A stretch of 64,000 bases of DNA from Fodinicola feengrottensis (GTDB lineage: Bacteria; Actinomycetota; Actinomycetes; Mycobacteriales; HKI-0501), in NCBI RefSeq assembly GCF_010993775.1, contig NZ_WOTO01000012.1, positions 1 to 64,000 of the forward strand. The letters are read 5' to 3'. The notes under the pieces are model-generated. The model was not told the DNA's origin. It did not search any database and saw nothing but the letters and a program-made list of their open reading frames with translations. Positions 19,832-28,555 of this stretch are shown one piece after another (positions within the stretch are counted from its first letter, which is position 1; each line of letters starts with the position of its first letter). The position numbers and the translations under genes were made by a program.

Positions 19832-19862
19832 AGTATCATTCACGACTATCGCGAATGATACT
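19832..19862. promoter_or_regulatory. MarR-type operator before the nitroreductase gene
   Basis: AGTATCATTC (19832-19841) and GAATGATACT (19853-19862) form a perfect 10-bp inverted repeat with an 11-base spacer. It sits between marR (upstream) and the nitroreductase on the minus strand. Confidence 0.7.
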
Positions 19863-19902
19863 GATTGAGGGTATGCGTCGTCACATCCGAAGGAGGTGAC
19901 GG

Positions 19903-20410
19903 TCAGGCTTCGGGGTAGACGAACCTGGTCAGCAGGTCCGTCAGCCGCTGGGCATCGTCCTGGCCGAGGTCGCCCACCAGGCGCTCGGCCAGTGGCACCG
20001 CGGCGCGATGGGCGGCCTGGAAAAAGCTCCAGCCCGGTGGGCGTGATCTCGACCGACCTGGCGCGCCGGTCCCCGGGAATGAGCTTGCGTACGGCCAGCC
20101 GCCGGTGCTCCAGGTCGTCCACCACCCGCATGATCCCGGCCTTGTCCGACCCGGTCGCCGCCACCAGATCCTTCTGCATCGTGGGCCCCTGGTCGACCAG
20201 CACGTTGAGTACGGCGAAATGCCGCAACTCGATGCCCAGCGGACGCAGCGCCTCGAACATCACCTCGGCCGCATGCCAGTGCGCCCGGCGGAGCAACAAC
20301 CCCAGGGCGAACGGCGAGGTCGTCTCCCAGCGACCAGTCGCACGCGGGGGGAGAGGATCGACAGCCACGAGGTGATCGTACGCCGATCCGCTCACTCGAA
20401 ACCGTGTCAT
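19903..20410 (-). CDS. MarR-family transcriptional regulator, frameshift in T run
   Basis: Winged-helix repressor. Helix-turn-helix region MQKDLVAATGSDKAGIMRVVDDLEHRRLAVR, wing GDRRARSVEITPTG. A TTTTT run near 20025 has one base too many; without it the family C-terminus follows (QAAHRAAVPLAERLVGDLGQ, end LLTRFVYPEA, stop 19903-19905). About 168 residues from ATG 20410; a shorter GTG start near VAVDPLPP is possible. Probably controls the downstream nitroreductase through the palindrome at 19832. Confidence 0.82.
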
Positions 20411-20451
20411 GTGAAACCAACTCGGCGTTGGCGACCTGTTAACTGGAAGGC

Positions 20452-20491
20452 CAAGACCCCGTCACCGATTGGGCGGTGGCGGGGTCTTGGG
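20452..20491. terminator. 16-bp hairpin between marR and DUF4870 gene
   Basis: Arms 20452-20467 and 20476-20491 pair with one mismatch and an 8-base loop. It follows the DUF4870 gene on the minus strand. Confidence 0.6.
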
Positions 20492-20515
20492 CAGTGAAAC
20501 CCGGTCTGTCAGCTA

Positions 20516-21043
20516 CTACTTGACGAGCTTGATGAAGGTCAGCGGATACGTCCACGGCTCGCCGTTGTTGGCCTTGATGCCGCCGATGATGCCGCAGACG
20601 ATCGGGATGCCGGCGGTGGCGAAGACCAGGAAGATCAGCAGGCCACCGAGGCCGAAGGTGAAGGCGCCGATGCAGCTGGCCAGGATGTACACGACCAGGG
20701 TGGCCGCGGCCCACTGGATGAAGTGGTTGAGCGCGTCCACCGCCTGGACCCGCACCTGCGGGCTCTTCGGGCCCTGCACGAGCATCGCGACCAGCGGAGC
20801 CACCCAGCCCAGGAATCCGCCGGAGATGAGGTTGGCGCCGGCGCCACCGAAGTGGGTGACCATCAGCCAGGTCTTGTCGTCGCCGCTGCCACCGGCCGGC
20901 GGCGGGTAACCGCCGGGCTGGCCGTAGCCACCGGCGGGCGGCTGTCCATAGCCGCCGGCGGGGGGCTGCTGTCCGTAGCCACCGGCGTTGGGGTCGTTGG
21001 GCTTGTTGAAGTCAGGCTGCTGAGAACCACCCGGGTCAGTCAT
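20516..21043 (-). CDS. DUF4870 (Tic20-like) membrane protein
   Basis: Intact, 175 residues. A low-complexity Gly/Tyr/Gln/Pro N-terminus (GGYGQPPAGGYGQPGGY) covers about 50 residues. The membrane domain begins near DDKTWLMVTHFGGAG and has about three helices, with HFIQWAAATLVVYILAS. DUF4870 proteins are common in actinobacteria and have no known function. Monocistronic. Confidence 0.85.
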   Translation of the reverse strand: MTDPGGSQQPDFNKPNDPNAGGYGQQPPAGGYGQPPAGGYGQPGGYPPPAGGSGDDKTWLMVTHFGGAGANLISGGFLGWVAPLVAMLVQGPKSPQVRVQAVDALNHFIQWAAATLVVYILASCIGAFTFGLGGLLIFLVFATAGIPIVCGIIGGIKANNGEPWTYPLTFIKLVK

Positions 21044-21332
21044 GCGGCCAAGATAGAGACTTTGTGGTCGGCGCGCGACCTACGCCACGCCGGAAGTCGC
21101 GCCCAACTGCCCTACTGGCCCTGCCAGGGCCACCGAAAAAGTGGCCGGATGCGGTAAAACCGGTGGTCAGGCTCGGCCGTTCGGTCGCCCAAATCTGACT
21201 GTGAGGTGGCTCGCGGGCTGGGCCGATGGTGCAACTGCCATGCCCGACTGTGCAGCCGGGCGGGAAGCCGGCCGGTCCCACCCTGACTCGCTGTCCGCGC
21301 GAGCCGACAGATGGTCGCACGGACACGTATGA

Positions 21333-21359
21333 TTGGCACTCAGGATCGCGGAGTGCCAG
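21333..21359 (+). promoter_or_regulatory. CIRCE operator at the hrcA promoter
   Basis: TTGGCACTC, 9 bases, GAGTGCCAG: matches the CIRCE consensus TTAGCACTC-N9-GAGTGCTAA with three changes, two of them the compensating pair A to G and T to C. A promoter overlaps it: CCGACA 21304-21309, 18 bases, TATGAT 21328-21333. HrcA should bind here and repress hrcA-dnaJ until heat shock. Confidence 0.85.
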
Positions 21360-21390
21360 GCGAGTGGCCTAGTGAGCGGAGGTGACGTCG

Positions 21391-22412
21391 GTGCCGTACG
21401 AAGACCGGAGGCTCGAAGTCCTCCGGGCCATCGTCGAGGACTACGTCAGCACCAACGAGCCAGTCGGCAGCAAGTCGCTCGCCGACCGCCACCAGCTCGG
21501 CGTTTCGCCGGCCACCATCCGCAACGACATGGCGGTGCTGGAGGAAGAGGGCTACATCGCCCAACCGCACACCAGCGCCGGCCGGATCCCGACCGACAAG
21601 GGTTACCGGTTGTTCGTGGACCGGCTGGCGACCATCAAGCCGATGTCCGCGGCCGAGCGGCGGGCCATCCAGACCTTCCTGGACGGCGCGCTCGACCTGG
21701 ACGACGTGGTCGGGCGTACGGTCCGGCTGCTCGCCCAGCTGACCCGGCAGGTCGCGGTCGTGCAGTATCCGAGCCTGTCCCGCAGTGCGGTCCGGCACCT
21801 GGAGTTGGTGTCGCTGACCGCGAGCCGGCTGTGGTGGTGCTGATCACCGACACCGGCCGGGTCGAGCAGCGCGCCGTCGAGTTTCCAGCCGCGCTGTCCA
21901 TCGAGTCCGTCTCCTCGCTGCGCGAGGCGATCAACAGTGCCCTGGTCGGGCACTACCTGGTCGACGCGCCGGTGGAGATCGAGGGGCTGCTGGCCCGCGT
22001 CGACCCGCAGCTGCGACCGGCTCTGACGACGTTGTCGGCGGTGCTTCTGGAGACGCTGGTGGAGCGTCCGGAGGAGCGGCTGGCACTGGCCGGGACAGCC
22101 AACCTGACCCGCAGCACGATGGACTTCCCGGGCTCGATCCGGCCGGTGCTGGAGGCGCTGGAGGAGCACATGGTGTTGCTCAAGCTGATCGGCGAGGTCG
22201 AGTCGCCGAGCACGCTGCGGATCCGGATCGGGGACGAGAACCCGGTCGAGGACCTGCGGACCACGTCGGTGGTTAGTGTTGGATACGGCAGGGGCAGCAC
22301 CGCGCTGGCCGGACTGGGTGTTCTTGGCCCGACCCGGATGGACTATCCGGGCACGATCGGGGCGGTGCGGGCCGTTGCCCGGTATGTCGGCGAGTATCTG
22401 GCCGGCGCTTAA
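21391..22412 (+). CDS. hrcA: Heat-inducible repressor HrcA, frame broken
   Basis: Represses chaperone genes by binding CIRCE. N-terminal winged helix [27 protein letters not shown] and [13 protein letters not shown] are diagnostic. The frame shifts near 21825 (GCTGTGGTGGTGCTG); the rest ([12 protein letters not shown], ending [20 protein letters not shown]) is in the next frame, stop 22410-22412. GTG 21391 has GGAGGTGA eight bases upstream. About 341 residues, normal. dnaJ follows after 72 bases. Confidence 0.93.
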
Positions 22413-22484
22413 CAGGGTTTCCAGCCGTTCCGCGTGCTGGGTGGACGAGAACTAATGGGCTAGGACATAACTGTGAGAGGTTCA

Positions 22485-23612
22485 GTGGCGACCGATTATT
22501 ACGCCGTGCTGGGCGTGCGGACGGACGCGACCAGTGAGGAAATCAAGCGCGCGTACCGAAAGCTCGCGAGGCAGCTGCATCCGGACGTCAACCCGGAGCC
22601 CGATGCCAAGGAGCGGTTCGCCGAGGTCAAGGCGGCGTACGAGGTGCTGTCCGACCCGGCCAAGCGGGAGATCGTCGATCTCGGCGGTGACCCACTGGCC
22701 CAGCCCGGCATGGGCGGCGCCGCCGGACAGCCGTTCACGATGGGGTTCGAGGACCTCTTCGGAGCGGTGTTCGGGCAGCGTACGGCCCGTGGCCCTCGAC
22801 CGCGGATGCGGCCGGGTTCGGACGCGCTCATCCGGCTGGACCTGGGGATCGAGCAGACCGCGTTCGGGGTCGAGCAGGAGCTCACCATCGACACCGCGAT
22901 CACTTGCACGACCTGCCGGGGCGCCGGCACCGCGGTCGGTACGCTGCCCAGCACCTGCGACATCTGCTGCGCGGGTCGGGGCGAGGTGCAGACGGTCCAA
23001 CGGTCGTTCCTCGGGCAGATGATGATGACCCCGCCCGTGCGCGAACTGCCAGGGCTACGGCACCGTCATCCTGCATCCGTGTGGCGAGTGCGGCGGCGAC
23101 GGCCGGGTGCGTACCCGCCGGTCGCTGACCGCGAAGGAAGGCCGGCCGGTGTCGGGGACGGGATGCGGATCCGGCTGTCCGGCGAGGGCGAGGTCGGCCC
23201 CGGTGGCGGACCGGCCGGCGATCTTTACATCGAGATCCATGAGCGCCAGCACGACATCTTCACCCGCGACGGCGACGACCTGCACTGCCGGGTCGCGGTG
23301 CCGATGACCGCGGCGGCGCTGGGCACCGACATGACCGTGCAGACGCTGGATGGCGAGGAGACCGTCGAGGTCAAGCCCGGCACCCAGTCCGGCACCGTGG
23401 TGCGGCTGCGCGCCCGTGGGGTGCCGCATCTGCGCAGCGCCGGACGTGGTGATCTGCACATCCACCTGGAGGTGCGGACGCCGGTCCGGTTGGACGCCGA
23501 GCAGGAGCGGTTGATGCGGGAGCTGGCGAAACTGCGGGACGAGGAGCATCCGGAGCCGATCCGGCCGAGCAGCAGCGGCGGGTTCTTTTCCAAGCTCTTC
23601 AACGGGCGCTGA
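22485..23612 (+). CDS. dnaJ: Chaperone DnaJ, two compensating frameshifts
   Basis: Hsp70 co-chaperone. J domain DYYAVLGVRTDATSEEIKRAYRKLA with HPD, then a Gly/Phe region. The zinc domain has CTTCRGAG and CDICCAGRG in frame; the next two motifs, CANCQGYG and CGECGGDG, are present at about 23035-23105 but in another frame, bounded by shifts near 23030 and 23145. The C-terminal substrate domain (FTRDGDDLHCRVAVPM) is intact. GTG 22485 has GAGAGG six bases upstream. About 377 residues. Confidence 0.93.
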   Translation: MATDYYAVLGVRTDATSEEIKRAYRKLARQLHPDVNPEPDAKERFAEVKAAYEVLSDPAKREIVDLGGDPLAQPGMGGAAGQPFTMGFEDLFGAVFGQRTARGPRPRMRPGSDALIRLDLGIEQTAFGVEQELTIDTAITCTTCRGAGTAVGTLPSTCDICCAGRGEVQTVQRSFLGQMMMTPPVRELPGLRHRHPASVWRVRRRRPGAYPPVADREGRPAGVGDGMRIRLSGEGEVGPGGGPAGDLYIEIHERQHDIFTRDGDDLHCRVAVPMTAAALGTDMTVQTLDGEETVEVKPGTQSGTVVRLRARGVPHLRSAGRGDLHIHLEVRTPVRLDAEQERLMRELAKLRDEEHPEPIRPSSSGGFFSKLFNGR

Positions 23613-24349
23613 GTGTCGCTTCCCGTCTTCCTGCTGGACCCCGTGCCGGAGACCCGCGGTGTTCGCGCTCGACGGCCCGGAGGGCCGGCACGCGGCCACC
23701 GTACGGCGCATCCGTACGAGCGAGCGGGTGGTCGTCACGGACGGCGCCGGCGCGTGGGTGACCTGCGAGGTCTGCGCGGTCGAGCGGGACGCGCTGGAGC
23801 TGACCGTGCTTGCGCGGGCGTACGAGCCGGCGCCCGCACCGCGGACCGTGGTCGTGCAGGCACTCGCAAAAGGCGATCGCGGCGAGCTGGCGGTGGCCGT
23901 GCTGACCGAGGCCGGGGTGGACGAGATCGTGCCGCCGTGGTCGGCGTCCCGCAGCGTCACCGTGTGGCGCGCCGAGCGGGGCGAGAAGGCGCTGCTCAAG
24001 TGGCGTTCCACCGCCCGCGAGTCGGCCAAGCAGTCGCGCCGCTGCTGGCTGCCGGTGGTCTCGGCGCTGGCCACTACCGCGGCCGTTTGTGCGCGAATCT
24101 CAGCCGCGTCCGCCGCGTACGTCCTGCATGAGGACGCCACCGAGCCGCTGGCCCTGGCCCAGCCGCCATCGGACGGCACGGTCATGCTCATCGTCGGCCC
24201 CGAAGGCGGCATCTCGCCCGATGAACTGGCCGCCTTCACCGCCGCCGGCGCGCTGCCCGTACGCCTGGGCCCCACTGTCTTTCGCACCTCCACGGCCGGC
24301 GTCGCCGCCCCTTTCCGTCCTCAACGCCGCTACCTCCCGCTGGTCCTGA
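23613..24349 (+). CDS. rsmE: 16S rRNA (uracil-1498-N3)-methyltransferase RsmE, frame broken twice
   Basis: SPOUT-fold methyltransferase acting on the small-subunit rRNA. GTG 23613 touches the dnaJ stop. After MSLPVFLLDPVPET the frame shifts near 23660 and continues FALDGPEGRHAATVRRIR. Core motifs: QALAKGDRGELAV, ARESAKQSRR, and the SAM-knot motif VGPEGGISPDE. An extra C in CCCC near 24313 replaces the true end; without it the protein finishes ALSVLNAATSRWS at the stop 24347-24349. About 245 residues. Confidence 0.92.
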
Positions 24350-24382
24350 CCCTCGGCGGCGGAGCCACGGACAGCGACACCT

Positions 24383-24470
24383 CGGCAGTCACACAAGCCC
24401 CACCGACGACAGGTCTGACGCCGAGTGCGGGACAAAATCCCACACTCGACGAAAATCCAGCCCTCGTCAG
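24383..24470 (-). repeat. Dispersed hairpin repeat, copy C (family R1, single hairpin)
   Basis: On the minus strand it matches copy A: GGGCTGGATTTTCGTCGAGTG, one hairpin (arms GTCGAGTGTGGG / CCCGCACTCGGC), then GTCGGTGGGGCTTGTGTGACT. It lies between the convergent rsmE and dihydrofolate-reductase-like genes and touches the latter's stop codon. Confidence 0.65.
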
Positions 24471-25015
24471 GCTGCGGAGGGGGTGTAGACGAGGTGCTGG
24501 ACGCCGTTGCTGAAGGTGGTCGCTTCCTTCTTCAGGGTGACGGCGTACGAGTCGTCGGCGAACAGACGCTGACCGTGGCCGACCACCACCGGGTAGTGCA
24601 GCAGGTGCAGCTCGTCGACCAGGCCGAGCGCGAGCAGCGAGCGGACCAGGGTCGGGCTGCCAACGGTGGCGATGTCGCCGCCGTCCTGCGCCTTGATCTT
24701 GGCGATGCTGTCGGCGAGATCGCCTTCCAGCAGCACCGAGTTGTTCCAGTCCGCCGCCTTCAGGGTGGTCGACGCGACGTACTTGCGGGTGTTGTTCATG
24801 TGGTCCGCGGCCGGGTCCTGCTCGGCGGTCACGTTCGGCCAGTGGGCCGCGAAGCCGTCGTACGTGACCCGGCCGACCAGCATCGCGTCGGAGTTGGCCA
24901 TGCCGCCGACGACGACGGCCTCCAGGTCGTCGCTCCAGTACGACATCGACCACTTCTCCGGCGACTCGACCACACCGTCGAGCGAAATGAACAGGTTGGC
25001 GACGATCTTGCGCAT
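24467..25015 (-). CDS. Dihydrofolate-reductase-like (RibD C-terminal) protein
   Basis: Intact, 182 residues. It starts MRKIVANLFISLDGVVESPE at ATG 25015 with AAGGAG eight bases upstream. Motifs GRVTYDGFAAHWP, DGGDIATVGSPTLVRSLLALGLVDELHLLHYPVVVGHGQRLF are standard for the RibD_C/dihydrofolate-reductase superfamily. These stand-alone proteins are NAD(P)H reductases of unknown substrate. About 70 bases separate it from the NTF2-like gene upstream on the same strand. Confidence 0.88.
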   Translation of the reverse strand: MRKIVANLFISLDGVVESPEKWSMSYWSDDLEAVVVGGMANSDAMLVGRVTYDGFAAHWPNVTAEQDPAADHMNNTRKYVASTTLKAADWNNSVLLEGDLADSIAKIKAQDGGDIATVGSPTLVRSLLALGLVDELHLLHYPVVVGHGQRLFADDSYAVTLKKEATTFSNGVQHLVYTPSAA

Positions 25016-25086
25016 CGAATTCTCCTTGGGGTGAGCGCCTGCTTGCTTCGATGCGTTGACCATGCCCGCCGCCATTTACGGTTTTC

Positions 25087-25470
25087 TTACGGCGCGGTTT
25101 TCGCCGGGACCTGGGTGAAGTGCGCCGCCACCACCCGCCAGCCCAGTCGGTCGTCCCGGAACCACGTACGCGTGTAGCGCAGCTGGGCCGCGAACGGCTC
25201 GCCGCCGACCGTGCCCTCCATCCACGCGAGCAGCCAGGTCACGCCGGCTCGCCCTTCGACCAGCACGGTCAGGTCTTCTTCCTGCACCTTGGTCAGCAAC
25301 TGCTGGCCCGACTTCTGGAGGTCCAGGTCATCCTGCTTGCCGAAACACTCGCCGCCGTACGTGAAGATCAGCCGCTCATCCAACAACTGGTCCAGAACCT
25401 CGACATCCCTGGCCAGTTGCGCCCTCTGCAACCGCCGCTCAGCTGCCCGCAACTCTTGCTCACCATCCAC
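25087..25470 (-). CDS. SnoaL/NTF2-like (DUF4440-type) protein
   Basis: Intact, about 127 residues from GTG 25470, which has GGAGGAGG just upstream. Sequence EQELRAAERRLQRAQLARDV, then DQLLDERLIFTYGGECFGK and TRTWFRDDRLGWRVVAAHFTQ, is the cone-shaped NTF2 fold used by small isomerases and by proteins of unknown role. Function unknown. Confidence 0.75.
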   Translation of the reverse strand: MDGEQELRAAERRLQRAQLARDVEVLDQLLDERLIFTYGGECFGKQDDLDLQKSGQQLLTKVQEEDLTVLVEGRAGVTWLLAWMEGTVGGEPFAAQLRYTRTWFRDDRLGWRVVAAHFTQVPAKTAP

Positions 25471-25604
25471 CGCGCCTCCTCCTGACTGCTCCGCGAACTG
25501 CGCCGCGAAGGGTATGGTGGCGACGGTAGGGGGGGCGGGGCGGCGGTGATCACGGATATCTCGGACAGCGAAATTCGTTGGCACAGTCGGGCAAGATCGT
25601 TGGC

Positions 25605-25690
25605 GTGCCCACCTTCACCGCCGCTGACGGAACCCTGTTCGCGTACCACGTCACCGGCGAGGGCAATCCACCCCCACTGTGCCACCTTCG
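25605..25690 (+). pseudogene. Alpha/beta-hydrolase N-terminal fragment cut by a repeat element
   Basis: From GTG 25605 it reads VPTFTAADGTLFAYHVTGEG, the usual opening of alpha/beta-hydrolase-fold enzymes, then loses similarity within about 25 codons. Hairpin repeat copy A begins at about 25702. No later part of the enzyme is seen. Confidence 0.5.
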
Positions 25691-25701
25691 CGTCGGGTGG
25701 G

Positions 25702-25806
25702 GGGCTGGGTTTTCGTCGAGTGCGGCACTTTGTCCCACGCTCGACGTCGAGTGTGGGGTTTTGTCCGGCACTCGACGCTGGACCTGTTGCCGGTGGGGCT
25801 GATGTG
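25702..25806 (+). repeat. Dispersed double-hairpin repeat, copy A (family R1)
   Basis: Two adjacent hairpins: GTCGAGTGCGG...CCACGCTCGAC (25715-25745) and GTCGAGTGTGG...GGCACTCGAC (25746-25775), then TGGACCTGTTGCCGGTGGGG. It is nearly the same, base for base, as copy B at 55160-55265. Confidence 0.8.
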
Positions 25807-25820
25807 ACTATTAAGGGTAG

Positions 25821-27436
25821 TCAGGGAATCATCCAGGAAAGTACGGGTGTGGACTGCAGGACGACGATCAGGCACATGATGGCGAGCAACAGCAGGCTCC
25901 AGCCGAAGACTTTCCGGAAGAGGTCGCCCTCTTTGCCGGCCAGGCCGACCGCGGCGGCCGCGATGGCGAGGTTCTGCGGGGAAATCATCTTGCCGAGCAC
26001 GCCACCGGAGGAGTTCGCGGCGGCCATCAGGAGCGGGTTGAGACCGGCCTTGTGGGCCGCCGCGACTTGCAGTGCACCAAAAAGCGAGTTGGAGCTGGTG
26101 TCGGAGCCGGTCACCGCGACTCCCAGCCAGCCCAGCACTGGGGAGAGCACGGCGAAAGCCGCGCCAGCGCTGGCCATCTGGGTGCCAAGCGTGGTCGTCT
26201 GACCGGACGCGTTCATCACGTAAGCGAGGCCCAGCACCGCCATCACCGTGACGATCGCGGTGGCCAGCTGCCGCAGGGTGCGCCCGTACGCCCGGACCGA
26301 CTCGCCGATTTTGATAGCCAGCAACGGGATCGACAGGATCCCGGAAAGCAGCATCAGGGTGCCGGCGGCGCTGAGCCAGTTGAACTTGAACTGGACGAGC
26401 GAGAGCGGCTTGCCCGCGCTGTTCGCGACTTCCAGGCCCGGCCAGCCAAAACTGCCGCCGGCCGCGTTCAGCACCTTCAGGATCGGCGGCAGTTGGGCGA
26501 CACAGAAGACCACGATGATGACCAGATAGGGCGCGTACGCACGAAAAACGTCCATCTTGCCGTCCACTGTGGACTCAGCGGTGCCAGTTGACTCGGTGGT
26601 GGTCGGCTCGGTGTCGATCCGCTCGATCGGGCGCAGCCGGAGCACCAGCACGACCGCGAGCGCGGACACCAGCGAGGCGACGATGTCGGCCAGCGGCACC
26701 GACACGAAGTTGGACGTAAGCCATTGCGTCAGACCGAAAACCAGGCCGCAGGCCAGCGCCGGCAGCCAGCCCTGGCGCACCCCGCGGCGGCCGTCGACCA
26801 TGAACACCAGGACCAGCGGAACGACCACGGACAGCAGTGGAGTCTGCCGGCCAACCATCGATCCGAGCTGCTGGACCGTCAAGCCGCTGACCTGGCTGAG
26901 TGTGGTGATGGGCACGGCCAGCGCGCGCCGAAAGCGACCGGAGCGGTGTTCGCGACCAGCGCGACGCTGGCCGCTTTTATCGGCTTGAAACCGAGCGCGA
27001 TCAGCATCACCGAGGTGATCGCGACCGGCGTACCGAACCCGGCGAGCGCCTCCATCAGTGCGCCGAAACAGAAAGCGATAATGACCGCTTGCATTCGCTG
27101 GTCACCGCTGATCCGGCTGAAGGACCGCCGTAGCACGTCGAAATGGCCGGTGCTGACGGTCATGTTGTAGAGCCAGATCGCGTTGATAACGATCCACAGA
27201 ATCGGGAAGAAGCCAAAAGCGGCGCCCAGCAGGGCGGCGTCCGCGGTCTGGCCGACCGGCATTCCCCAGGCCGCGATCGCGATGACCGCGGCGATCGCCA
27301 GCGAAATCAGCGAGGCGATCCAGGCCCGCATGCGCAGCACGCCCAACAGCAGGAACAGTGCGACCAGCGGGATGGCGGCCAACAAGGCCGACACCAACAG
27401 GGAACCGGCGACCGGAGCGAGCTCCTGACGGTACAT
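25821..27436 (-). CDS. lctP: L-lactate/glycolate permease, frame broken
   Basis: About 538 residues, normal for the LctP family of proton symporters for lactate and glycolate. About 12-14 membrane helices. Diagnostic segments: FCFGALMEALAGFGTPVAIT near the middle of the first half, TGSDTSSNSLFGALQ and NSSGGVLGKMISPQNLAIA in the second. The frame shifts near 26925 through an extra CG in CGCGCGCG; repaired, it reads FGALAVPITTLSQVSGL. ATG 27436 begins MYRQELAPVAGSLL. With the glc genes on the same strand, it probably imports glycolate or lactate. Confidence 0.9.
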
Positions 27437-27597
27437 CGCAACACCACCGTGGTAGGTCCGACCGTACGAGCGCGGAGAGTGTAACGCGGGCCACCGGCGG
27501 CGCGCCCGTTCGGCGAAGGGCCAGCAGCGGACACCAGAAGTAGGAGACAATCTCGCCGTCCGGCCGGCGACGAGATGGCAACGAAACGGAGACCGCG

Positions 27598-28488
27598 ATG
27601 CACGTACCCACCGGGGTGGCCAGGGCAGTGGCCTCCACGATGCTCCGGCCGGTGCTCAGCCCGCGGGTACCGCCGCGCTGGCAGCGGCGGTTGGTGGACG
27701 CCTGCTGCGCGACCATGACGATGCCCAGGGGTGTACGGCTCGCCCGCGGCTGGCTCGACGGCGTGCCGGCCCGGGTCGCGGTGCCGAACGAGCGGCTGGA
27801 GAGTGCCGCGATCGTGTATTTGCACGGCGGTGGCTATGTCACCGGCTCGTCCTTCAACCTGCGTACGCTCGCGGCCGGGATCGCCGCCGCGGCCGGTGCG
27901 GTGGCGTTCATCCCGGACTACCGGCTGGCGCCCGAGCACCCGTATCCGGCCGCCCTGCTGGACACCATGGCCGTCATCCGGGCGGTCCGTCGGCGCGGCT
28001 ATTCGCGGCTCGCGCTGGTCGGCGACTCGGCCGGCGGCGGGTTGGCGATCGCGGCCGCCATTCGGCTCCGAGACGCCGGCGAGCCGCTGCCGACCGGGCT
28101 GGCGGTGATCTCGCCCTGGGTCGACCTGACCCTGACCGGCGAGTCCTATTTGACCAAGGCCGAGGCCGATCCGCTGCTCACCGAGGAATGGCTGCGATTC
28201 TGCGCCCTCGCGTACGCGGAGTCCGCTGACCCGGCCAACCCGGAACTTTCCCCGCTCTACGCCGATCTTTCCGGTCTGCCACCGCTGCTTATCCAGGCTG
28301 GTACGGAAGACGTGCTCATCAGCGACGCGGATCGGCTCGCCGACGCAGCCAAAGCTGCCGGCGTCAGCACCGAATACCGGCGTTTTCCCGGGCTGTGGCA
28401 CGATTTCCAGCAATTCGCCGGCGTGCTTGCCGAAGCCGATGAAGCGGTCACCTATCTGGGCCGCCACATCCGCGCCGGCCTCGCTTAA
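27598..28488 (+). CDS. Alpha/beta-hydrolase (hormone-sensitive-lipase family esterase)
   Basis: Intact, 296 residues. Oxyanion motif YLHGGGYVTGS, nucleophile elbow GDSAGGG, acid in TEDVLISDADRLA and catalytic His in WHDFQQF complete the triad. Family IV carboxylesterase; substrate unknown. It is inserted on the opposite strand between the permease and glcF, divergent from lctP. The ATG at 27598 follows GGAGACCGCG. Confidence 0.9.
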   Translation: MHVPTGVARAVASTMLRPVLSPRVPPRWQRRLVDACCATMTMPRGVRLARGWLDGVPARVAVPNERLESAAIVYLHGGGYVTGSSFNLRTLAAGIAAAAGAVAFIPDYRLAPEHPYPAALLDTMAVIRAVRRRGYSRLALVGDSAGGGLAIAAAIRLRDAGEPLPTGLAVISPWVDLTLTGESYLTKAEADPLLTEEWLRFCALAYAESADPANPELSPLYADLSGLPPLLIQAGTEDVLISDADRLADAAKAAGVSTEYRRFPGLWHDFQQFAGVLAEADEAVTYLGRHIRAGLA

Positions 28489-28489
28489 C

Positions 28490-28555
28490 CCGCGAATGTA
28501 ACGATACGACTCGGTTCTTCCCCCCGTTTTGTGAGCCGTATCGTTACATTCGCGG
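28490..28555. terminator. Perfect 19-bp hairpin between convergent genes
   Basis: Arms 28490-28508 and 28537-28555 around a 28-base loop. It begins 1 base after the esterase stop and overlaps the last 12 bases of glcF. Confidence 0.7.

Noticed and set aside
24330..24470. ORF tails reading GFSSSVGFCPALG at several places
   Set aside because: The similar peptides at 24.4, 25.7 and 55.2 kb are translations of the R1 repeat, not a protein family.
25578..25802. 74-residue ORF through the hydrolase fragment and copy A
   Set aside because: Its second half is only the translation of the R1 hairpins; kept as pseudogene fragment plus repeat.
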